Shown: piece after piece, positions 25,283 to 34,344 of the stretch
Position numbering within the stretch: the stretch's first letter is position 1
Layout: each line of letters starts with the position of its first letter
Source of the DNA: Pseudomonas protegens
Lineage (GTDB): Bacteria; Pseudomonadota; Gammaproteobacteria; Pseudomonadales; Pseudomonadaceae
DNA: 64,000 nt
Direction: 5' to 3'
Assembly (NCBI RefSeq): GCF_013407925.2
Contig: NZ_CP060201.1
Coordinates: 6,495,001-6,559,000 of the forward strand
Position numbers and translations under genes: made by a program
The notes under the pieces: model-generated
What the model was told of the DNA's origin: nothing
Database searches by the model: none
Seen by the model: only the letters and a program-made list of their open reading frames with translations

Positions 25283-25948
25283 TCAGAGACGGTCATAAAC
25301 CCACTTGGGCATGTAGTACTTGCGGGCGTTGAACACGCTGCCGATCAGCTTGGCCTCGGCCTGGATCAAGCGCTGCGCCGCGGCCTGGGCCACTTCCCAG
25401 CGGGTTTCCTCGCTGCGCACCACCAGCACCACGCCGTCCACCTGGGTGCTCAGGGTGAGGATGTCGCCGCTGCTGTACACCGGGTCGCCGTCGATGATCA
25501 CGAAGCGATAGTCTGCGGCCAGGGCCTGCAACAGTTCCTGCAGCAGTTCCGGGGTCAGGCGCTCGGCGTATTGCTGGCGGCGGCCCAGGGGCAGGAAATC
25601 GAAGCCCAGTTCTTCGCTGCTTTCGATGCACTGCGCCAGGAGCGGCGGGGTATCGGCCAGGGCCAGGTCGAGAAAGCCCGGGCGTTCGCCCAGGTCCAGG
25701 CGCCGGGTCAGGCTGTTGTCCGAAAGGCTGGTGTCCACCAGCAGCACCCGGCCGCGGCTGGTGCGCGCCAGTTCGCTGGCCATGCTCAGGCTGCTGCTGG
25801 TGACGCCGCTGTTGCGGTTGGCCGCGGTCAGCAGGATCACCCGCAGCTCCTGGTCGAGCACGGTGACCGCCAGGTTGCTTTCGCTGGGAGGCTGGATCTT
25901 CAGACTGGCAAAGGTTGCTGCCGCCATTTCAACTTGCTCCATGGCCAT
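25283..25948 (-). CDS. CpsD/BY-kinase-like protein with degenerate Walker A
   Basis: A 221-residue protein shaped like the cytoplasmic ATPase partner of Wzz-type proteins. The strand before the P-loop is LRVILLTAANRNSGVTSSSLSM: the usual GK(S/T) Lys is absent (NSGVTSSS), so ATP binding is doubtful. The Walker A' VLLVDTSLSDNS and Walker B-like FVIIDGDPVYSSGDILTL are kept. The C-terminus ARKYYMPKWVYDRL has three Tyr but no extended Tyr cluster. Starts at 25948, 25942 or 25927 are possible; the last has GGAG nearby and would avoid the 20-nt overlap with the sugar transferase. It may be a regulatory pseudo-kinase. Confidence 0.75.
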   Translation of the reverse strand: MAMEQVEMAAATFASLKIQPPSESNLAVTVLDQELRVILLTAANRNSGVTSSSLSMASELARTSRGRVLLVDTSLSDNSLTRRLDLGERPGFLDLALADTPPLLAQCIESSEELGFDFLPLGRRQQYAERLTPELLQELLQALAADYRFVIIDGDPVYSSGDILTLSTQVDGVVLVVRSEETRWEVAQAAAQRLIQAEAKLIGSVFNARKYYMPKWVYDRL

Positions 25949-26702
25949 TGAGGACCTTGAAAGGGGTTTTGATCAGGATCTTCAGGTCGAGCCAGGGGCT
26001 CTGCTGGAAGATGTAGGTCATGTCGAGGGTGACCCGACCGTCGAAGTCCACGTCGCTGCGCCCGGACACCTGCCACAGGCCGGTGATCCCGGGGTAGATG
26101 CTCAGGCGCCCGAGGTGGTGTTCCTTGTAGGTCTGGGCGTGAAACGAGGTCGGACGCGGCCCGACGATGCGCATCTGGCCCAGCACCACGTTGATCAGGT
26201 TCGGCAGCTCGTCGAGGCTGGTGCGCCGCAGGAAGCCGCCGATCCCGGTGATCCGCGGGTCGCGGTCGATCTTGAAGTCCACCGAGTCCGGACCGTGCTT
26301 GTTCAGGTGGCGCACCGAGTCCTTCAGGGCTTCGGCGTTGACCACCATGGTGCGGAACTTGTACATGCCGAAGCGCCGGCCACGAAAACCGGTGCGCAGC
26401 TGTACGAAGAACACCGGCCCCGGGCTGGTGAGCTTGATCGCCAGCGCCACCACCAGCAGCAGCGGCGACAGCAGCACCAGCAGCAGGGCGGCCAGCAGCG
26501 CCGAGGTCAGGCGCTTGCTGCGCGACAGGGTCCAGGGCCGGCCACCTTCGCGGCCGGTGATCCAGCCGTGATGCTGCAGATCGATGGCGGCCTGGACCTT
26601 GCGCCGGAACGGGTCGTTGCGCCGGTCGATGCGCGCCGGGGCCGGCACCTCGGTTGCGGGCGATGAGAAGGGTCTTTCCATATCCACCGGGAGTACTTCC
26701 AT
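25929..26702 (-). CDS. Initiating sugar phosphate transferase (polyprenyl-phosphate type)
   Basis: A 257-residue bacterial sugar transferase. A single hydrophobic segment (about 68-90) precedes KLTSPGPVFFVQLRTGFRG, KFRTMVVNAEAL, RDPRITGIGGFLRRTSLDELPNL, GQMRIVGPRP and PGITGLWQVSGRSD, all typical of the WcaJ/RfbP catalytic domain. It lacks the four extra N-terminal helices of WcaJ, so it is the short form. It would start repeat-unit assembly by moving a sugar-1-phosphate onto undecaprenyl phosphate. The first sugar cannot be told from sequence. Confidence 0.87.
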   Translation of the reverse strand: MEVLPVDMERPFSSPATEVPAPARIDRRNDPFRRKVQAAIDLQHHGWITGREGGRPWTLSRSKRLTSALLAALLLVLLSPLLLVVALAIKLTSPGPVFFVQLRTGFRGRRFGMYKFRTMVVNAEALKDSVRHLNKHGPDSVDFKIDRDPRITGIGGFLRRTSLDELPNLINVVLGQMRIVGPRPTSFHAQTYKEHHLGRLSIYPGITGLWQVSGRSDVDFDGRVTLDMTYIFQQSPWLDLKILIKTPFKVLNGHGAS

Positions 26703-26738
26703 TGCAAAGGGTTGGGTAAAGGGCGCCGGGGCGCCGAC

Positions 26739-27758
26739 TCAGGACCGGGCGCCGCTGTAGTAGCTGCGGTACCACTGGACGAAATGGCCCAGGCCTTCAT
26801 CCAGCGGCACCTGGGGGCCGAAGCCGGTGAGGTTTTCCAGGGCGCTGACGTCGGCACAGGTGTTGAGCACGTCACCGGGCTGCAGGGGCAGGTACTCCAC
26901 CTGGGCCTGGCGGCCGAGGAGTCGCTCCAGGGTGCTGACGTAGTCCTTGAGTTCCACCGGGCGCTGGCCGCCGATGTTGAACAGGCGCCAGGGCGCCATG
27001 CTGGTGGACGGGTCCGGTTGCTCGCGATCCCACAGCGGATCGCGCGTCGGGGGCTTGTCCAGCAGGCGCACCAGGGATTCGACGATGTCGTCGATGTAGG
27101 TGAAGTCGCGCTGGTGCATGCCGTAGTTGAACAGCTTCAGCGGCCGCCCCTGGCTGATGGCGTCGGCGAACAGGATCGGCGACATGTCCGGCCGGCCCCA
27201 GGGGCCGTACACGGTAAAGAAACGCAGGCCGGTGGCCGGCACGCCGAACAGGTGACTGTAGCTGTGGGCCATCAGCTCGTTGGCTTTCTTGCTCGCCGCG
27301 TACAGCGACAGCGGATGGTCGACGTTGTCGCTGACCTTGTACGGGGTCTGCTGGTTGGCTCCGTACACCGAGCTGGACGAGGCATAGATCAGGTGCTGCA
27401 CCGGGTAGCGCCGGCACATTTCCAGCAGGTTGAGGAAGCCCGAGAGGTTGCTGTCCAGGTAGGCCTTGGGGTTCTCCAGGGAGTAGCGCACCCCGGCCTG
27501 GGCGGCGAGGTTGATCACCACCTGAGGCCGGATCTCGGCGAACAGCCGCTCCAGGCCGGCGCTGTCCGCCAGGTCCAGGCGTTGCAGCGGGAAGTGCCCC
27601 ACTTGCCGTTCCACCCAGCGCACCCGGTCGTGCTTGAGCCGGGGGTCGTAGTAGTCGTTGAAATTATCCAGCCCGGTGACCTGGTGCCCATCCTTGAGCA
27701 GACGCAGTGCGGTATGGGCGCCGATAAAACCGGCGGCCCCGGTGATCAGGATATTCAT
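26739..27758 (-). CDS. UDP-glucuronate 4-epimerase-like NAD-dependent epimerase
   Basis: A 339-residue short-chain dehydrogenase/epimerase. The NAD-binding loop TGAAGFIGAHTALRLL, the catalytic YxxxK in SLYAASKKANELMAH and the active-site Ser/Thr in YASSSSVYGANQ are present. RFFTVYGPWGRPDMSP is typical of UDP-glucuronate 4-epimerases, which make UDP-galacturonate. The ATG 27758 overlaps the stop of the UDP-glucose dehydrogenase by 4 nt, so precursor supply for a uronic-acid-containing polymer is likely. A different C4 epimerase specificity cannot be excluded. Confidence 0.84.
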   Translation of the reverse strand: MNILITGAAGFIGAHTALRLLKDGHQVTGLDNFNDYYDPRLKHDRVRWVERQVGHFPLQRLDLADSAGLERLFAEIRPQVVINLAAQAGVRYSLENPKAYLDSNLSGFLNLLEMCRRYPVQHLIYASSSSVYGANQQTPYKVSDNVDHPLSLYAASKKANELMAHSYSHLFGVPATGLRFFTVYGPWGRPDMSPILFADAISQGRPLKLFNYGMHQRDFTYIDDIVESLVRLLDKPPTRDPLWDREQPDPSTSMAPWRLFNIGGQRPVELKDYVSTLERLLGRQAQVEYLPLQPGDVLNTCADVSALENLTGFGPQVPLDEGLGHFVQWYRSYYSGARS

Positions 27759-29188
27759 GCGCCAAGGGCCTCGGGTACGCGGTAGGGCAGGCCGATGCTC
27801 AAATAGTGCAGACCGGCGTCCGCTGCCTGTTGCGGGTTGTAGAGATTGCGCCCGTCGACGATCAGGCGGTCCTTGAGGGTGTCGCGCAGCAACTTGAAGT
27901 CCACCACGCGGAAGGCCTTCCATTCGGTGCAGATCACCAGCGCGTCGGCGCCTTGCAAGGCGTCATCGCGGGTGGCGCACAGCTGCAGGTCGTCGCGGTA
28001 GCCGTACAGGCGCCGGCATTCGGTCATGGCTTCCGGGTCGTAGGCCTGGACCCTGGCCCCGGCGTCCCACAGCGCCTGCATCAGGTAGCGGCTGGTGGCT
28101 TCGCGCATGTCGTCGGTGTTGGGCTTGAAGGCCAGGCCCCAGAGGGCGATGACCTTGCCCTGCAGGTTGTCCCCCAAGTGCGCCTTGAGCTTGCGAAACA
28201 GCACATGGCGCTGCTGCTCGTTGACGTCGCGCACGGTCTTGAGCATTTGCGGCTCCAGCCCGTGGCTTTCGGCGGTGTGGATCAGCGCCCGCAGGTCCTT
28301 GGGGAAGCACGAGCCGCCAAACCCGGCGCCGGGGTAGATGAAGTGATAACCGATGCGCTGATCGGCGCCGATGCCCTTGCGCACCGCGTTGATGTCCACT
28401 CCCAGGCGTTCCGCCAGGTTGGCCATCTCGTTCATGAAGCTGATGCGGGTGGCGAGCATCGCGTTGGCCGCGTACTTGACCAGCTCGGCGCTGCGGTTGT
28501 CCATGAACATCAGGCGGTCATGGTTGTGGTTGAACGGTGCGTACAGTTCGCTCAACTGCTGGCGGGGCAGGTCGTGGGCACAGCCGACGATGATCCGGTC
28601 CGGGCGCATGCAGTCGGCCACGGCCGAGCCTTCCTTGAGGAACTCCGGGTTGGACACCACGTGCACCCGCAGCTGGGATTTGCCCAGGTCCGCCAGTTGT
28701 TCGGCGACGGTCTCGATCACCAGATCGGCGGTGCCCACCGGGACCGTGGATTTGATCACCAGGGTCTTGTCGCTGAGCATCAGGCAGGCAATATTGCGCG
28801 CCACCGCCAGGACATGGTCGAGGTCCGCCGAGCCGTCTTCGTTGGACGGCGTGCCGACTGCAATGAAGATCACCTCTCCATGGCCCACGGCATCGCTGGC
28901 CTGGGTGGTGAAGTGCAGTCGGCCGGCCTTTTGATTCTCTTCGATCAGGGTCGCCAGACCCGGCTCGTGAATCGGTGGAATAGAACGTTGCAGCTGGGCG
29001 ATTTTCTGGCTGTCGATGTCGACACAGATCACGTTATGCCCAACATCGGCGAGGGCAACTGCTTGCACCAGGCCGACATAACCAGTACCGAAAACGCTGA
29101 CTTCCAAGGGAACGACCTCGTCCATGATAAGTGTTGGGTGAGGCTGTAGCTCACCTTCCGCAAAAGGCATATGGCACATTGCCGCCAT
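27755..29188 (-). CDS. UDP-glucose 6-dehydrogenase (exopolysaccharide copy)
   Basis: A UDP-glucose/GDP-mannose dehydrogenase that oxidises UDP-glucose to UDP-glucuronate. The NAD loop [20 protein letters not shown], the hinge [21 protein letters not shown] and the active-site Cys in [12 protein letters not shown] are present, with the C-terminal VICTEWKAF. The start is uncertain: ATG 29188 gives 477 residues, ATG 29125 gives 456, and the conserved part begins just after 29125, so the shorter form is more likely. It is the first gene of the exopolysaccharide operon. A second, distinct copy sits in the arn operon (51947-53311). Confidence 0.85.
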   Translation of the reverse strand: MAAMCHMPFAEGELQPHPTLIMDEVVPLEVSVFGTGYVGLVQAVALADVGHNVICVDIDSQKIAQLQRSIPPIHEPGLATLIEENQKAGRLHFTTQASDAVGHGEVIFIAVGTPSNEDGSADLDHVLAVARNIACLMLSDKTLVIKSTVPVGTADLVIETVAEQLADLGKSQLRVHVVSNPEFLKEGSAVADCMRPDRIIVGCAHDLPRQQLSELYAPFNHNHDRLMFMDNRSAELVKYAANAMLATRISFMNEMANLAERLGVDINAVRKGIGADQRIGYHFIYPGAGFGGSCFPKDLRALIHTAESHGLEPQMLKTVRDVNEQQRHVLFRKLKAHLGDNLQGKVIALWGLAFKPNTDDMREATSRYLMQALWDAGARVQAYDPEAMTECRRLYGYRDDLQLCATRDDALQGADALVICTEWKAFRVVDFKLLRDTLKDRLIVDGRNLYNPQQAADAGLHYLSIGLPYRVPEALGA

Positions 29189-29753
29189 CGCGCTCTTTTT
29201 TTGACACTATCACAAGACTGAGACGTTTAATTGACGTTTTGCGGTGTTGCATAAATGACGCCGGGGTTTTATCTGATGCTTGTTAAATATAAAAACCTAT
29301 ATAAAACAATGAGATGGATGATCTCATTAGGGTCGTAATGAAAAGCGTCAAATAGTTGTTTTTTCATTTTTCAGAGATGAAAAATCCGACGAACGGTATG
29401 TCTGGGCGATAAAAAAATAATGCTTTTTTGCCAGCATTGAATTCTTGCTACTCCAGTCGCGCACTTTTCTGATCGATTGGACGGTTTTTTCGACGCTGTC
29501 GGCCTGATGAAAAATTAAAAAAAATGACAGGTTTATTCTTGGTTTTGCCGGTGCGGCGCCGCTCGCCGCCTCGCGGTATTGTTCGACCGGCGAGTCAGAC
29601 TAAAGTCGGGTTGGGAGGGTTTTGGCCATCTGCCATCATTTGCGCCCCTCATTGATTCAATCAATTCACCCTGCAATCTATGATTTGCAGGCTGAATGAG
29701 TCCTGGGTCTTTCTTACCGACCTTGCGTCACAGATTTGTGCTGGAGCCTGTTC
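29189..29753. promoter_or_regulatory. AT-rich regulatory region between exopolysaccharide operon and OprD gene
   Basis: This 565-bp gap between divergent genes is much AT-richer than its surroundings and carries several A/T runs. Structures seen: an inverted repeat AATGAGAT (29308-29315) / ATCTCATT (29321-29328); a 15-bp palindrome ATTGATTCAATCAAT (29651-29665); and CCTGCAA (29670-29676) / TTGCAGG (29685-29691). GCAAAACGTC on the minus strand (29233-29242) resembles an AmrZ core site about 45 bp upstream of the first ATG of the operon. No ORF of note is contained. Promoters cannot be assigned. Confidence 0.5.
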
Positions 29754-31055
29754 ATGCGTCCCCCTTTTCCCCTGATCAATCCGTGCCCGCTGCTGGGCCT
29801 CGGAGCCGCTGTCCTGTGGGCAGGATTTGCCCCGTCGGTTCAAGCCGACGGCTTTCTTGAGGACAGCAATGCCAAGCTGGAATCACGCACGATCTACTTC
29901 AACCGGGATTTTCGTGACGGTCATACCGGCACCGAGCAGGGCGCTTCCAAGCGTGAGGAATCGGCCCAGGGCTTCATCCTCAACCTGCAGTCGGGCTACA
30001 CCGAAGGCACCGTCGGGTTCGGTCTGGATGCCCTGGGCATGCTCGGGCTCAAGCTCGACTCCAGCCCCGATCGCAGCAACAGCGGCCTGCTGCCTTCCAG
30101 CGGGCATGACCCGCGGGGCTCGGCGGACCAGTACGCCAAGCTGGGCCTGACCGCCAAGGTCCGGGTCTCGCAGACCGTGTTCAAATACGGCGCGCAACTG
30201 CCGGACCTGCCATTGCTCAAGTACAACGACGGGCGCCTGCTGCCGACGATGTTCAACGGTGCGGTGCTGACCTCCAGGGAGGTCAAGGACCTGACCCTGA
30301 CCGCCGCCCGGCTCAACCGCTACACCGCCCGGGATTCCACCGACGCCCAGGACATCCGCGTGCACTGCAAGAACAAGCGCTATGCCTGCAACACCACGGC
30401 GGATCACTTCGACACCTATGGCCTGGACTACAAGTTCAACGAGCGGCTGACCGGCCAGTACCACTACGCCGAGCTGCAGGACATCTACCGTCAGCATTTT
30501 GTCGGCCTGCTGGCCAACCAGCCCCTGGGGCCGGGCGTGCTCAAGGGCGACCTGCGCCTGCTCAAGAGTGCCGACACCGGCGCCGAGCGCGCCGGCGGCA
30601 TCGACAACCGCGCCCTGAGCAGCATGCTCGGCTACAGCCTCGCTGGTCACACAGTGAGCGCCGGCTGGCAGCGCATGTACGGCGACAACTCGATGCCCTA
30701 CCTGGATGGCAGCAACCCGTACCTGGTGAACTACGTGCAGGTCAATGATTTCGCGGCGATTCAGGAGCGGTCCTGGCAGCTGCGCTATGACTACGACTTC
30801 AAGGCCGTGGGCCTCAATGGCCTGAGCTTCCTGACCCGCTACGTCAGCGGCGACCACATCAAGGTCCCGGGCAGCCTGCGCGAAGGTCGCGAGTGGGAGC
30901 GTGACAGCGAACTCAAGTACGTGGTGCAGAGCGGCACCTTCAAGGACCTCAGCCTGCGCCTGCGCAACGCCACCTATCGCAGCAACTACCAGAAGATCGC
31001 CCGCGACATGGACGAAACCCGGCTGATCGTCAGCTACAACTTCTCCCTGCTTTGA
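29754..31055 (+). CDS. OprD-family outer-membrane porin
   Basis: A 433-residue exported protein with a signal peptide (cleavage near VQA, then DGFLEDSNAKLESRTIYFNRDF, the classic start of mature OprD-type porins). The body shows alternating amphipathic strands for an 18-stranded barrel, with the family features GFGLDALGMLGLKLDSS, LGLTAKVRVSQT, YGDNSMPYLDGSNPYLVNYVQVNDF and the C-terminal VSYNFSLL (ends in a hydrophobic residue). It probably takes up an acidic or basic small solute; substrate cannot be predicted. ATG 29754 has GGAG 10 nt upstream. It is monocistronic, followed by a REP doublet. Confidence 0.86.
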   Translation: MRPPFPLINPCPLLGLGAAVLWAGFAPSVQADGFLEDSNAKLESRTIYFNRDFRDGHTGTEQGASKREESAQGFILNLQSGYTEGTVGFGLDALGMLGLKLDSSPDRSNSGLLPSSGHDPRGSADQYAKLGLTAKVRVSQTVFKYGAQLPDLPLLKYNDGRLLPTMFNGAVLTSREVKDLTLTAARLNRYTARDSTDAQDIRVHCKNKRYACNTTADHFDTYGLDYKFNERLTGQYHYAELQDIYRQHFVGLLANQPLGPGVLKGDLRLLKSADTGAERAGGIDNRALSSMLGYSLAGHTVSAGWQRMYGDNSMPYLDGSNPYLVNYVQVNDFAAIQERSWQLRYDYDFKAVGLNGLSFLTRYVSGDHIKVPGSLREGREWERDSELKYVVQSGTFKDLSLRLRNATYRSNYQKIARDMDETRLIVSYNFSLL

Positions 31056-31077
31056 CCCGACAACCGCCCCGCGCACC

Positions 31078-31158
31078 GTAGGCGCTGGCTTGCCAGCCAA
31101 GGGGTTTCCTGGCGGGGGCAAGGCTTGCGGGCCCTTTCGCCGGCAAGCCGGCTCCTGC
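31078..31158. repeat. REP doublet after OprD gene
   Basis: GTAGGCGCTGGCTTGCCAGC (starting 31078) and the inverted copy TTCGCCGGCAAGCCGGCTCC (31136-31155) form a REP pair downstream of the OprD gene. It may aid mRNA stability. Confidence 0.8.
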
Positions 31159-31323
31159 AGAGAGGGGGCCCCGAGCTTGATGGTCCGGCTGGTGGGGTGG
31201 ACGAATCCGTGGCGCTTTCCAGGGCGCGCGCAAAGGCGGTAACCAAGGCCAACGTCTACTGGCTTTTTCCCGGTCACTGCCTAAGATGGCGATCCCGGGA
31301 TTCTTAGGAAAACGTTGGTCACG

Positions 31324-32340
31324 ATGGCGGAAAAAGACACCATCTCCATGCAGCTGGTGCGCGAGGCGCTGCTGCAAAGCTGTGCGCCGGGGGCGGCCAC
31401 CGTTGAAGTGCTGAACAAGGTCGGCATCGATCCGCGGCTGTTGCAGCAGAGCACCGCGCGAGTCCCGGCCAGTGCCTATGCGCGGCTCTGGCGCTTGCTG
31501 GCCCGGCGTCTGGATGACGAGTTTTTCGGCATGGATCCGCGTCGGCTGAAGTCCGGCAGCCTGGCCTTTCTCTGCCGCTCGGCCATGGCCCAGCCGACCC
31601 TGGCGGCGGGGCTGGATTCGCTGCTGGGCTTTCTTTCGTTGATGTTCGAGCGCCTGCCGGCGCAGCTGGTGCGCCAGCAGAGCCTGGCGGAAATCGTCCT
31701 GCAGGAGGACGAACAGGCACCGGGCCGGGCCTTCACCTATTTCACCTACTGGATGATCGTGCATGGCGTGGCCTGCTGGCTGGCGGGGCGGCGGATTCCG
31801 ATCCTGGCCATCGAATTGCGCTGCCCGCAGCCGGATTTTTGCGACGACTACCGGGTGATGTTCTCCGACAACCTGCGCTTTGCCCGCTCGCGCACGCGGA
31901 TGATCATCGCCGCCGATTGCCTGGACCTGCCGATCAAGCGCAGCGAAGAAGAGCTCAAGCGCTTTCTGGCCCATGCCCCGGCCAACATCCTGGTCAAGTA
32001 CCGCGACCCCGAGAGCCTGGCCAGCCGTATCAAGCAGCAACTGCGGCAACTGCCCGCGGAACAATGGCCGGAGAGCGAAAGCCTGGCCCACAGCCTGTGC
32101 ATCTCGGCCTCGACCCTGCGTCGGCGCCTGGCGGAGGAGGGCCAGAGCTACCAAGGGCTCAAGGACAGCGTGCGCAAGGAACTGGCGATCGTCTGGCTGG
32201 CCGAGCCGCAGATCAGCTTCGCCGAGATTGCCGAGCGCCTGGGTTTTGCCGACACCAGCTCGTTCTACAAGGCCTTTCGCAAATGGTCCGGTTCCAACCC
32301 CGGGCATTACCGCAGCCTGATCCTCAACGACCCGTCCTGA
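31324..32340 (+). CDS. AraC-family transcriptional regulator
   Basis: A 338-residue regulator of the ArgR/OruR-like AraC subgroup with an N-terminal Arabinose_bd_2-type sensor domain (about 20-210, CAPGAATVEVLNKVGIDPRLL) and a C-terminal double helix-turn-helix (about 235-335: LAHSLCISASTLRRRLAEEG and ISFAEIAERLGFADTSSFYKAFRKWSG). It lies upstream of the acyl-CoA catabolic operon on the same strand, across a 328-bp gap with two REP pairs, and probably activates it. A TTG at 31315 with AGGAAAACG before it is an alternative start. Confidence 0.83.
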   Translation: MAEKDTISMQLVREALLQSCAPGAATVEVLNKVGIDPRLLQQSTARVPASAYARLWRLLARRLDDEFFGMDPRRLKSGSLAFLCRSAMAQPTLAAGLDSLLGFLSLMFERLPAQLVRQQSLAEIVLQEDEQAPGRAFTYFTYWMIVHGVACWLAGRRIPILAIELRCPQPDFCDDYRVMFSDNLRFARSRTRMIIAADCLDLPIKRSEEELKRFLAHAPANILVKYRDPESLASRIKQQLRQLPAEQWPESESLAHSLCISASTLRRRLAEEGQSYQGLKDSVRKELAIVWLAEPQISFAEIAERLGFADTSSFYKAFRKWSGSNPGHYRSLILNDPS

Positions 32341-32354
32341 CCCCAGCCCCGCCC

Positions 32355-32437
32355 GTTGGGGGCTGGCTTGCCGGCGAAGAGGCCCGCAAGCCTTGCACCA
32401 CCCCGGCCGCCGCCTTCGCTGGCAAGCCAGCTCCTAC
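32355..32437. repeat. REP doublet (first of two)
   Basis: GGCTGGCTTGCCGGCGAA (near 32361-32378) faces TTCGCTGGCAAGCCAGCTCC (32415-32434). It is one of two REP pairs between the AraC gene and the acyl-CoA operon. Confidence 0.8.
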
Positions 32438-32461
32438 ACAGCCCGCAATCAGCGCCGCCCG

Positions 32462-32540
32462 GTAGGAGCCGGCTTGCCGGCGAAGAGGCCCGCAAGTCTT
32501 GCATCACCCCGAGCGCCGTCGGCGCCGGCAAGCCTGAGGC
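32462..32540. repeat. REP doublet, right arm decayed
   Basis: GTAGGAGCCGGCTTGCCGGC starts at 32462 and is followed by an imperfect inverted arm GCGCCGGCAAGCCTGAGG at about 32522-32539. It lies about 130 bp upstream of the acyl-CoA synthetase start. Confidence 0.7.
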
Positions 32541-32668
32541 GGACTCTTGGCCAAACCGGTCACGCAACTTGATAGCTTTGACCATTGTCCCGCGAGGGCT
32601 CTGGCGCCAGTATTTCCCTGCTTTTCATGAGGTTCCCATCCTAATAAGAACAGTGAGGGATTCTGGCA

Positions 32669-34333
32669 ATGCGCAATTACCTGTCCGCCATCAAGGATTT
32701 CAATTATCAGCACTGTGTCGACGCCGCCCTGGCGGGTTCGCTGTCGGCCCTCAATGCCTGTGTCGAATGTTGTGACCGGCATGCGTTGCCCGGGCGCATC
32801 GCGCTGTTCTGGGAGGGCCGCGACGGCAGTAGCGCCAGCTATACCTTCACCGAGTTGCAGGACAAGGCCGGGCGCCTGGCCAACTTCTTCCTGGCCCAGG
32901 GGGTTGGCAAGGGCGACAAGGTCGCCGGGCTGCTACCGCGCAACGTTGAACTCTTGATCACGGTGCTGGCCACCTGGCGCATCGGCGCGGTGTACCAGCC
33001 GCTGTTCACCGCCTTTGGCCCCAAGGCCATCGAGCACCGCCTCAACAGTTCAAAAGCCAAGCTGGTGATCTGCGACGCGGTGAACCGGCCGAAGCTGGCG
33101 GAAGTCGCCGAGTGCCCGACCGTCGTTACGGTCGCAGGCGCCAAGGGCCAGGGCATCGTGCGCGGTGACTTCAGTTTCTGGGCCGAGCTGGAGCAGTACC
33201 CGGCCCAGTGCGAGCCGGTGCTGTTGACCGGCGAAGACCCATTCCTGCTGATGTTCACCTCGGGCACCACCGGCCCCTCGAAAGCCCTGGAAGTCCCGCT
33301 CAAGGCGATTGTCGCGTTCCAGGCCTACACCCGCGACGCCGTGGACCTGCGCCCGGAAGATGCCTTCTGGAACGTCGCCGACCCGGGCTGGGCCTATGGC
33401 ATCTATTTCGGCGTCACCGGGCCGCTGGGCCTGGGCCACCCGATCACCTTCTACGATGGCCCCTTCACCCTGGAAAGCACCTGCCGGGTGATCAACAAGT
33501 ACGGCATCACCAACCTCACCGGCTCGCCCACGGCCTACCGCCTGCTGATCGCCGGTGGCGACCAGTTCGCCCGGTCGATCAAGGGCCGCCTGCGCATTGT
33601 CAGCAGCGCCGGCGAGCCGCTGAACCCGGAAGTGATCCGCTGGTTCGCCGAGCAACTGGATGTGGTGATCCACGACCATTACGGCCAGACCGAGCTGGGC
33701 ATGGTGCTGTGCAACCACCACGGCCTGGAGCATCCGGTGCATGTCGGCGCCGCCGGTTTCGCCTCGCCGGGCCACCGCATCGTGGTGCTGGACGAAGAGT
33801 ACCGGGAGCTGGGCGTCGGCCAGCCGGGGATCCTCGCCATCGACCGCCGCCAGTCGCCGATGTGCTGGTTCGCCGGTTACGCCGGGGTGCCGACCAAGGC
33901 CTTTGTCGGTGACTACTACTTAAGCGGCGACACCGTGGAGCTGAACCAGGACGGCAGCATCAGCTTCGTTGGCCGCAGCGACGATGTGATCACCACCTCC
34001 GGCTACCGGGTCGGCCCGTTCGACGTGGAAAGCGCGCTGATCGAACACCCGGCGGTGGTGGAAGCGGCGGTGGTGGGCAAGCCCGATCCGGAACGCACCG
34101 AGCTGGTGAAAGCCTTTGTGGTGCTCAGCGAGCAGTACCGCGCCACGGCCGAGTTGGCCGAGGAGCTGCGCCAGCATGTGCGCAAGCGCCTGGCGGCCCA
34201 TTCCTACCCCCGTGAAATCGAATTTGTCAGTGATTTGCCCAAGACCCCCAGCGGCAAATTGCAGCGCTTTATCTTGCGCAACCAGGAAATCGCCAAGGCT
34301 CAAGAGGCCGCGGCGTCAACAGCTACCGCGTAA
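32669..34333 (+). CDS. AMP-dependent acyl-CoA synthetase
   Basis: A 554-residue ANL-superfamily enzyme. Motifs: [15 protein letters not shown] (A3 P-loop), [10 protein letters not shown] (A5), [20 protein letters not shown] (A7/A8), and the C-terminal catalytic Lys in [11 protein letters not shown]. It would activate a short or branched carboxylic acid as acyl-CoA at the head of this catabolic operon; the arrangement matches the fadDx-type synthetase of the P. putida fadB2x-fadAx cluster (from memory). The ATG has GTGAGGGA about 10-17 nt upstream. A 2-methylbutyrate- or propionate-like substrate is inferred from neighbours. Confidence 0.85.
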   Translation: MRNYLSAIKDFNYQHCVDAALAGSLSALNACVECCDRHALPGRIALFWEGRDGSSASYTFTELQDKAGRLANFFLAQGVGKGDKVAGLLPRNVELLITVLATWRIGAVYQPLFTAFGPKAIEHRLNSSKAKLVICDAVNRPKLAEVAECPTVVTVAGAKGQGIVRGDFSFWAELEQYPAQCEPVLLTGEDPFLLMFTSGTTGPSKALEVPLKAIVAFQAYTRDAVDLRPEDAFWNVADPGWAYGIYFGVTGPLGLGHPITFYDGPFTLESTCRVINKYGITNLTGSPTAYRLLIAGGDQFARSIKGRLRIVSSAGEPLNPEVIRWFAEQLDVVIHDHYGQTELGMVLCNHHGLEHPVHVGAAGFASPGHRIVVLDEEYRELGVGQPGILAIDRRQSPMCWFAGYAGVPTKAFVGDYYLSGDTVELNQDGSISFVGRSDDVITTSGYRVGPFDVESALIEHPAVVEAAVVGKPDPERTELVKAFVVLSEQYRATAELAEELRQHVRKRLAAHSYPREIEFVSDLPKTPSGKLQRFILRNQEIAKAQEAAASTATA

Positions 34334-34344
34334 ACAGGATTGAA

